Assembly: GCA_002914845.1 (NCBI GenBank)
Contig: JXTC01000170.1
Location: 298,589 to 362,588 of the forward strand
Reading direction: 5' to 3'
Origin: Trema orientale
Taxonomy: Eukaryota; Streptophyta; Magnoliopsida; Rosales; Cannabaceae
DNA length: 64,000 nucleotides
The position numbers and the translations under genes are program-made. The notes beneath the pieces are model-generated. The model did no database searches. It worked only from the letters and a program-made list of their open reading frames with translations, and was not told where the DNA came from. Shown in pieces: positions 56,255-64,000 of this stretch. Within the stretch, counting starts at the first letter, position 1. Each line of letters opens with the position of its first letter.

Positions 56255-59200
56255 CTAAGAACCAGAACTCGATTTCTGAACCCATATTTGTTTCTGCAAT
56301 TCCATTGAAAATAGAGCTTGAACTAATTAGCAAAAAGAAAGAAAACATACAGAATAGTGACACGGAACATATACTCATTCAACAGTTAAGTCTAAGCACC
56401 TCCTGGGAACCATAACCAGAGGAACCACCTCGCTTTGAATGCTTCCCTTCAATTGTAATTATTGAGCCATCAACATATTCCTTTACATTGCTTGTTGATC
56501 CACGACGACCAAGATGTTTGTGAAAGCCTACATAATTAAAGCACAACCACTAAGCAAAATATAATATTACATGTCTACATCCCTAGGCAAAAACATGATC
56601 AACACATATACACACAATTATACACAAAAGTATCATCTTCACTCAAAATTTGAGTTACAAAAACTTTACCATTATCCATAGAAGAATGGATGCCACATCC
56701 GCCACCAAGGATTTTGATTTCTTTGCTCCTTGCATTAATTGTTTCCACTTTCCTATCTCCAAGACTTCCTAAAATAATTAAAGCCCAATCCTCATTAACC
56801 AAAGTCATTTTCTGATATAGACCTACAAGCACTCTCAGGTCTACATACATATACTGCGAAAAAAGTGCTCCCGCTTATTTCCTGTTCATGACTGCGTTCA
56901 AATTCATGGTAAAAATTTAAAAAATACTACCATCTTAATCAATAGATTGACCAAAGTGGATAATATCCACTATTCAATTAACTCCAAGACATGAATCCCT
57001 GATGATTTAGTAATACCTTCTAAAGATTCTGAGACCCGCAAAGGTTGAGAAGCAATGGATGACTCATCGCTTGCAAAAGCTCTATCAGAACGATGACGAG
57101 GAGCCCATACGCCACGGTCATGTCTATCCTTATTCCTTGTACGTTTCTCGTGTTTCTCACTACAAAAACCATGCACATCACTCCCAAGAAATGTATAATC
57201 CGAAGCACCATTGGTATCCTTCAAAACCAGTTGTCCATGTTGAGGTCGAGAATGTTTGTCCTCCATATTCAAAGTCTGGATTTGCAGATCACAGTGAGCT
57301 CCAGAAGAATGTTGGACATTCTTGTTCAGTGGTATGCTTTTGATAACCCTTCCACCATTGCTCTCATGTCGATGGTTCTGCTTGAGAGAAGTAGAACCCA
57401 TAATGGTTTTAGCTGAAGTTATATTCTGGTTCTGTGAAATATTCATTGACACCTGTTCAATTGTTGCAGAAAAGTCAACATAGAGTCGCATCAGATCTGT
57501 AATTATAAGGCAAAAAAATTAAAGAAGTCAACTCCACACAGAAAGTCAATTCCACAAGAACCCACTAGAGGACATGTAATCTGCATTCTACAGGAAATTG
57601 ATAACAATCCTCATCAACCACCAAAAAGTACTAAAGGACAAAGGATGTTAAATAATTACTATCTTGGAAATTCATACAAAGTATATACTGCAGTACAGTG
57701 AAGGAGTATTATTGAACATTTCCACTACTTCCCATTGTAAGATCAAAAATCTATTACAAATATAGCAGGCAGAGGTGCAGAGCTGAGTTAACTAATGCTA
57801 TCAAGTGGTAAATGAGAATGACGTAATAAGGACCAAGGAAAAGAATTTACATGAGATCTCCCCCTTTCCAATCCAGTCAGAAAACCCTTTCTTTTCCCTG
57901 CATCATTAACTACATAAATGAATGAAATAAAATAAAACAGAAACAGAAAGCAAAAGAAAAGAGTTCTGTAATACATTAACCAAAATTAGTATAAACAATC
58001 CGACCTTCATGCTACTAATAAGCATGACAATTGGAAGCAACCTATGTAATCCATAATCCATATATCTTGCAGTACAACTCCAGTACGTTCATGTCTATAA
58101 ATGCTAAACAGAAAAAACAATGCCTAATCATAACAAGGTACTTTGAAATGCTATTTATGACACACCACTTTGCTCTAACACTTCAGCTCCAACTGTAGAA
58201 GACAAAGTGGACTTGTCAGAGAGCAGCTGATTGTCTTGCTTAGCCGCAAGAATGTACTTTGACTTGTCTCTAACGGTAGTGCCTTTTATAGAGTCCCTCA
58301 AAACATACTGCCCATTCACACCAAAAAAAAAAAAAAAAAACCAATATATTATCAAGTTGCTTGTCATAATGAAATTTAACATTCAAATATAGTTGGAATA
58401 TTTTGATACAATAGCATAATCCAAGCAGTGACATTAAAAGTATCAAGGCATCTAGGAACATTATGGAGGAAAAGTCTAGATGTATCCCAGATGACAACTG
58501 TTTTACATATATATAAATGGACATCATAAACTAATTTTCAACTCTATGACTGTATTATTATTATTTTTTTTTAAAAAAAAAGGCTATACCATTGTAGTTG
58601 TGTTCCTTCTCCTATCAGATCTTCGCTTCGATAATGCTGAATTAGAACTTCTCACTGATGATCCAGCAGCTTTTCGGCTTAATTTTCCACTAGACAATGA
58701 TCGCTGTCATCACAGAAAATAGTACTTCAATGTGTATTATTAACATCCGATATCACAATATGATATCATTGCGCAATTAATAAATTCAAAGCACAAAACA
58801 CACACATAAGTATTACAGATGAAAGTTCTTATTCATATAAATTAAGAAATACCCGAGATCCACCCTTCGCAGCTCTTTTTTGACGAACGAAGTCCATTAG
58901 TGGTGTAATTATAGGAATGTCTTTCCCAGCACCTAAAACTGGTAGACCAAATTATATTAAATAATTGTTCTAAATGAAATCATGATCTGGACATCAGTGT
59001 GTATTTTTGAAAGTTTTTACTCAGTATTAGAGATTTTCTAACTAACCAGCTCTTTCTGCTTCTCTTCTCTCCAGTTGTATTTCGGCACTAGGAAGATTCT
59101 CAGAAGGCTTTGCAAGGAATTCAAGAAAGTCCAGATATTCAGGATCTAGATGTTCATAAAGGAAATACCACTTACGAACAGGAAATGATCACATATATAA

Positions 59201-60205
59201 GTCCACATGCAACAGATCTACATGTTGAAGTTGAACTTAAAAGAATGAGGGGAAAAAAATAAGTTAAACTTAATACCTTTACTTATAGTTCCTTCACGGC
59301 CATCCTTTTTCGACCATTGTCTTGGAACACGTTGCGAGGGAGCATACTCAACGATAGTTTTAAACTNTAACCAATCTCTTAAAAATATATATGCATATAT
59401 ATTACAGACAAAACCAAGAAAAGAAAAGAATAAATGAAATACCCTTCTCTTTTTCTTTTTTCTTTTTTTTTTTTTTTGATAAGAAACAAGACATGAAATA
59501 CCCTTCTCATTAACAAAGACATGTCCCTCAAAGAATTCAGCAAAGTCAATAACATCCTCTGGCGTCTTGAAGTCAAGGTAAGCTCTAGAAAATGAATGCT
59601 TCTGACTGCAAAGTGAATTCAAGAAAGAATGATTGTGAGAATGTGAGGTAGCACTGTACGGCTTTATCTTATCTAGAAAATAATAACAACGTTTCATTTG
59701 AGAAGAAATGACTGTTTAAAGTATCCTTATGGTTAACTTTTCAGATGCATGTTCTTAATATAACCACCACCTTCACATTAAAAACAGCGAAAATAATAAT
59801 TAGGACCAATATATATATATACACGTGAAGCTATCAGAAACCCTTTAACAGAAGAGGGACCAGAAAGGAATATTAGTGGAATTGTGAAGACAAAACGAAG
59901 CCCCTAATGTATGTTGAGGTGAGGCCCAAAAACCCTAAAATGCATATATCTAAATCGAAATATATGGGAAGGCATTAAGAATTAATTAAAGTAAATTGAA
60001 TTAAATTAAATTAAAATGCAAAAGAAGAGAAAAAGAAGATTGACCTGTTGGTGGGAGAGGGAGAGGCAGTCCCAGGACGGAAAGAGAGCCAATGGTAGCG
60101 ACCAGCAAAGGAGGAGTCGATTTGGTGGAGAAGGGCGGCCTTGGAAATGGAAGGGGGCAAGTGTCGGAGCACCACTTTGGTTCGATCCATATTCATCTTC
60201 ATCAT
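56255..60205 (-). CDS. UPF3: UPF3, regulator of nonsense-mediated mRNA decay
   Basis: Twelve exons: 60205-60045, 59605-59502, 59375-59277, 59145-59047, 58932-58853, 58703-58590, 58307-58166, 57909-57851, 57452-57017, 56768-56670, 56527-56400, 56293-56255; about 519 aa (Arabidopsis 482). The SMG4/UPF3 domain covers about residues 7-165: KVVLRHLPPSISKAALLHQI, SRAYLDFKTPEDVIDFAEFF, GHVFVNEKG, FKTIVEYAPSQRVP and LDFLEFLAKPSENLPSAEIQ. A long basic linker follows. The exon-junction-complex contact is RTRNKDRHDRGVWAP (about 390-404), and the protein ends KQIWVQKSSSGS, as in Arabidopsis. UPF3 links UPF2 to the exon junction complex and shuttles between nucleus and cytoplasm. The exon 3 acceptor is uncertain: GAG|ATTGG at 59375 keeps frame but adds two residues, and an N lies at 59367. 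The start could be any of four in-frame ATGs (60205 to 60190). Confidence 0.94.
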
Positions 60206-60729
60206 AAAACCCTAGAAAACAACTACTACTCCTCCTACTGCTACTGCTACTGCTACTGCTACTACTACTATTCTAGTACGATTACTGGAATGGAATGGAA
60301 TATTGGCAATCTGGAGGGAAAAAGGGTCCTTCAGATTACATCTTCCTGGCGTGTCTGTGATTCATTGATTGATACGAGTCGCGCGGAGTGCCCTAATCTC
60401 CAATTCGAATTCGAAACCCCCAATTCATGGCCATCGCCATCGCCATCGCCATCGCCACACCACCACCAATCCAAATCCAAACCCAAACCCAAACACTTTT
60501 CCTTGCGTTTTGCGCTTCTCTCAATTTCATCATCTTTTGTGTTTTCAGTTTTTACTCCTCTCACTGCTAATTCATCAAATGCTTTTTACTTACGTTGCAA
60601 CTGCTATGCTATCTAAAGTTCTAAATGACGTCGTTTTCCCTTACAAATATAAACATAAAAAACAAAAAATAAAAAATAAAAATAAAATGCCAAAAAGTCT
60701 TGTTGTACGGGCATCACATATTACATATA

Positions 60730-61036
60730 GGCCCCGTTTGTTTCAACTATTCCATTTCATTGGAATGGAAAATCCATTTGGATGTATGTTTATTTCAACA
60801 ATTCAGTTTTTCCATTCAAATGGTCTATCCAAAAAGTTAACCATTGGAATGGTTTTTTTGTATCTTGAATGAGAATGGAGGGGAGGAGGTGTTTTTGAAT
60901 GGTCTATTCCAATAATTCTATTCTAATCACAACATATTCTACTATTTTTTCCATTCAAATGTCTCCCATTCTAATTATAACACATTCCACAATTTCCATT
61001 CAAATACACTCATTCAAATAAGAGAACCAAACGGGC
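60730..61036. mobile_element. MITE family 1, copy D, upstream of UPF3
   Basis: About 307 bp from ggccccgtttgtttcaacta to gagaaccaaacgggc, in the same orientation as copy C. Inverted, the right end is gcccgtttggttctc. It sits about 525 bp upstream of the UPF3 start. The flanks acatatag and acatagct could be a decayed target repeat. Confidence 0.78.
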
Positions 61037-61148
61037 ACATAGCTTTTTCTTTTTTTAGGGAAACGTACAGTTTTACACTAGTTGTATGCAAACAGTTTAT
61101 GAGTATTGAGTATTGTAGTTTATTAACTGATCTTAGCTCATTGATCTT

Positions 61149-61795
61149 AGCCCGACCCAGATTTGATAAGTCCATATGGACTTTGTAACAGGCCTATGTT
61201 CGATCCGCCTAAAATATGGGTCGAGCTGGTTCAGCCTATATAAGAGTTAAGAGATTCGGCACGACCCATAGGCTCAGTCCACATTTTATGCGAGCCTAAG
61301 TGGGTCGTGCTTACGCGGGCCAAATGTAGGCCTAATTTCGTCCACCCACAGGCCTAGCCCACATTTTATGCGAGTCTAAGTAGGTCGTGCTTATGCAGGC
61401 TGAATATAGGCCTAATTTCGTCATTGTTCTAGACTTTAAAATATCAATATCAAATATGTGCTTATATGGGCTAAAATATGGGCCTAAAACATATTCATAT
61501 TCTTTTAGAATTTGAATAAATTAAAAATAAACAAAAATAAGTAAATAAATAAAATTAAAAGCATATAAATGAAAATATTTAATTAATTTTTTTTTAAAAA
61601 ATTAATTAATAAATATATTCAAAAAAATATATAAAATGACTAAATGTGAGTCTACAGAAATATGGGTGGGGTCGAACTGATGGGCCTATTATTAAGGTCC
61701 AACCCAACCCCTACTATATGTAACAGGTCGGGCCCCCGTATTTTTTTTTTTTTTTTTTTTCCAGACTGTGGGTCGGCCCGCATTGACATTTCTAG
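61149..61795. mobile_element. hAT-like element with perfect 8-bp target repeat
   Basis: Flanked by TTGATCTT at 61141-61148 and 61796-61803. The right end, inverted, is CTAGAAATGTCAATGCGGGC then CGACCC; the left end begins agcccgaccc and seems to lack the outer part of that repeat. The interior carries an 80-bp tandem duplication (61268-61427) with acattttatgcgag and gcctaatttcgtc in each unit, and a T run at 61741-61760. No coding sequence. Confidence 0.78.
61268..61427. repeat. 80-bp tandem duplication inside the hAT-like element
   Basis: Two units, each running from an aggc(t/c) start through acattttatgcgag, aag(t/g)(g/a)ggtcgtgctta and taggcctaatttcgtc, at 61268-61347 and 61348-61427, with roughly ten differences. 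Confidence 0.85.
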
Positions 61796-61964
61796 TTGAT
61801 CTTTTGTTTATATTTCTACTCAGTAGATATGGACTCACGGAATGTAGTTCAGCATGGAAGGCTAATAAAATTTTGATCATCTTTTAATGCATGTGGTGAA
61901 AAAGGAGATGATCTATAAACTATTTACAAAATTAAGAATTTTATTGTCATGTCATTTATTGAAA

Positions 61965-62220
61965 ATTTAGGAGTTCCAAAATTACTCCTGATTCGACCCC
62001 AGTCGAAAATTTTCAACCAAGTAGAAAAAGTCAAAAGTAAAAAAGGCGGCACCAAGAAGACGGCCGACCATGTTCGACTGGGGTCGAAAATGTTTGACTA
62101 CTATCGAACAATAGTTCGGGGTCGAAATTTTCCGACCACTTGTCAAAAATCGATTAGAACAATTAGGAGAGACGGTAAAACAAGTTTGACCGCGGTCGAA
62201 ATTTTTCGATCCTAGTCAAG
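61965..62220. repeat. Cluster of gtcgaaaatttt palindromes
   Basis: Variants of ggtcgaaaattttcgacc recur six or more times in both orientations (ccccagtcgaaaattttc, ggggtcgaaaatgtttgac, gggtcgaaattttccgacc, gcggtcgaaatttttcgatc). Similar arrays occur in subterminal parts of plant CACTA elements, but no CACTA end is seen here. Confidence 0.55.
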
Positions 62221-63527
62221 CAGGGGTGGCGTCAGAGTCAGGATCGGGACCGACAGTGGTAGCAGAAGTAGTTCGGAGTTGTTGGAAAAGAACATATTTT
62301 ATAGTTTCTTAGGAAATATGGTATTCAAGTAATTTTACAAGTATGACGTGACAATAATGATTAGTTTTGAAAATATTTATGAGTGAGTCATTTTTTCGTT
62401 ACAAAAGTTTAATAAACCCTTTTAATGTAAATTCAAGATTCACCTCATCTTCTCCTAATCTTTTGTATTATTTTCATATCTAAAAACTTTATTACCACTT
62501 TGTCAATCATTCATGTCAATCTTCTTAGTGTAATGGTATTATTACCCTTATTTTTTTTTTCCAAATAAAGTTATGGATGTTCTATTATCACCTTCTTTTT
62601 TCTCTCTTCAGTTCTTGTTTTAAAACTTAAACATTTTCTTAATATACTCATTTTTATTATTTTTTATTCTAAAATTGGCTATCAATAAAAAAAATCCAAT
62701 GAGATTTATTTTCTCATTCATCAGTTTTAAAATTGTCTCAATCCTTTGTCTTGATCTTCTCAAACCTTTTGTTTTCTTGACAAAAATTAATCTTATAAAT
62801 CAAGATAAAGGGATCAAATTTTTTAGATTTGAAATACTAATCATTCTATATTTCTTCTAAAAGATAAAGTTTTTAAATTAAATTTTTAGGGTTTTTAAGA
62901 ACTATTGAAAGATAGAAGAGTTTCTTGAATTATTTTTTAGGTTCTTTAGTATTTCTAAAGTTCTTTAAAACTATAGAAGAAAATTAGAGCTCTTGATTCT
63001 TAAGAACTAATAAAAGAGTTAGGTTCTTGAACTATTATTTAAAGTTATTGAGAAAGATAGTTGGAGTTGGAAATTCATAATATGTTTTTCTACTTCTATA
63101 AAAATTTTATTTACCTAAAAATAAATTAATTGCTTAAGAATTTCTTCTTTTTTTTAATTATTTGCTTATCAATTACATTTAACGGGATGTATGAAGAAAA
63201 AAAATAATTAAAGAAAGAAGATTCTAGATCTTTAATATTATTTATGTCTATTTATGTAATTTCGTATATGATTATTTAATAGTTAATAAAATGAGGGTGA
63301 GAAAAAAAAAAGAAAAAAAGAAAGAGTGTGGCATTATTATTTTTCTTATTATTTTTTTTAAATTGTGGCATTATTATTTTTTTTAAGGAAAATTGTGGCA
63401 TTATTATTATTCTAGTGTAATTTAACATGCTGTAGTGTTAGTATACAAAATTACTACTTACCTTTTACTAGAGAAAATAATTTTTTATTCATTGCAATTA
63501 GCAATAATGGGAAAGCGATAAACAATT

Positions 63528-63714
63528 GGCCCGTTTGGATAATTTTTATTTCCTGAAGTAAAAGCTCAAGAAAATCTTCCTAGAAAAGCTAGTGAGTCCA
63601 TACTTCATTAACAAGATCTTTTAATTAAAAAAAAATCTTCTGATAATTCATCCAAACACCCAAAAATAACTTTTGGGCTTTAAAATATCTTTGGAAGCTA
63701 TACCAAACAGGTCC
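63528..63714. mobile_element. Small Tourist-like MITE
   Basis: A 187-bp segment from GGCCCGTTTGGATAATTTT to the inverted end GGACCTGTTTGGTATAGC, with ATT on both flanks. The end sequence and a 3-bp repeat suggest PIF/Harbinger-type (Tourist) elements. It is short and AT-rich with no coding. Confidence 0.6.
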
Positions 63715-64000
63715 ATTTTACTACTATCAGTCCAGCTATATAGATATGAACTTTTATTATATGTTTTTGAAGCATCGTTGGGTTAATAATTTTGCTTCTA
63801 AAATTTTGAAAATTTTACTGAAAAATTAAAAAAAAAAACAAAAACAAAAACAAAAATGGATTACCGAACATTACTTTCCTCACTGTTTTTGAAATTTTCA
63901 ATTAATTAATAAACATAAAACTGTTTAAAAAATATTACCGAACAGGCCTAAAAGTTATTACTCTTTTCAATTAAAATAAACTAAAAATAGTCACTCTCAA

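Larger units (their letters stand above)
60206..64000. other. Spacer after UPF3 to the window end
   Basis: 60206-60720 is the UPF3 promoter and leader, with (CTACTG)n near 60233-60270 and a (CATCGC)n tract near 60431-60455. MITEs and hAT-like elements are at 60730-61036, 61149-61795 and 63528-63714. 61960-62220 has gtcgaaaatttt palindromes. 62300-63500 is AT-rich with nothing recognisable, and the last 250 bp contain fragments ending in ccgaacaggcc, like further MITE ends. Confidence 0.5.

Noticed and set aside
59364-59367. UPF3 exon 3 acceptor at NAG|TTT
   Set aside because: It changes the phase and meets a stop at once (TAA), whereas the acceptor at 59376-59378 keeps the frame.
61949-62215. 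An 88-codon plus-strand open frame
   Set aside because: Its codons fall across the gtcgaaaatttt palindrome cluster and the peptide has no protein-like features.

Overview
The window is nuclear DNA of a eudicot plant. The genes have many short AT-rich introns with GT-AG borders, the proteins are closest to Arabidopsis families, and the spacers are AT-rich, full of microsatellites and small inverted-repeat transposons. I could not fix the species. Three single N bases (39921, 50543, 59367) sit in or beside homopolymers or splice sites and look like assembly scars. I recognised no LTR retroelement or virus-derived element.

Layout. 1-117 may be the tail of a plus-strand gene cut by the window edge. 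1610-5547 (-) is a seven-exon MACPF gene of the CAD1/NSL1 family, closest to At4g24290. 5.5-15 kb is a transposon-rich spacer holding one small plus-strand gene of unknown function (9027-9614). 15042-16731 (+) is a two-exon PB1-domain gene. 17737-21274 (-) is an eight-exon chloroplast stromal Hsp70; after a 5 kb transposon cluster comes a decayed copy of it (about 26255-27590, -). 28273-30568 (-) is GARS (PUR2) of purine synthesis. 32693-36182 (-) is a twelve-exon GSK3/shaggy kinase of the theta/kappa group. 39560-43415 (-) is a carotenoid-isomerase-like FAD oxidoreductase. 46031-49257 (-) is a full-length CC-NB-ARC-LRR gene and 50955-54425 (-) is a frameshifted sister. 56255-60205 (-) is UPF3, a nonsense-mediated decay factor. 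The last 4 kb is transposon-derived or featureless.

Function. This is ordinary plant gene neighbourhood, not an operon. Three genes touch immunity: a MACPF cell-death regulator and two NLRs. UPF3 lies next to the NLR pair; NMD is known in Arabidopsis to restrain NLR transcripts, but the adjacency itself proves nothing.

Most unusual structures. (1) Between the two NLRs lie a copy of the 5' end of the isomerase-like gene and, as a probable terminal exon of the broken NLR, a diverged copy of the last exon of UPF3, so the cluster carries scraps of both flanking genes. (2) The Hsp70 pseudogene lacks intron 1 exactly but keeps a recognisable intron 6. (3) A duplicated segment (11.5-12.4 and 24.9-25.5 kb) has taken a different transposon in each copy, giving natural empty sites. 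(4) Several small elements have well-marked target duplications, including a three-copy Mutator-like MITE family with 9-bp repeats.
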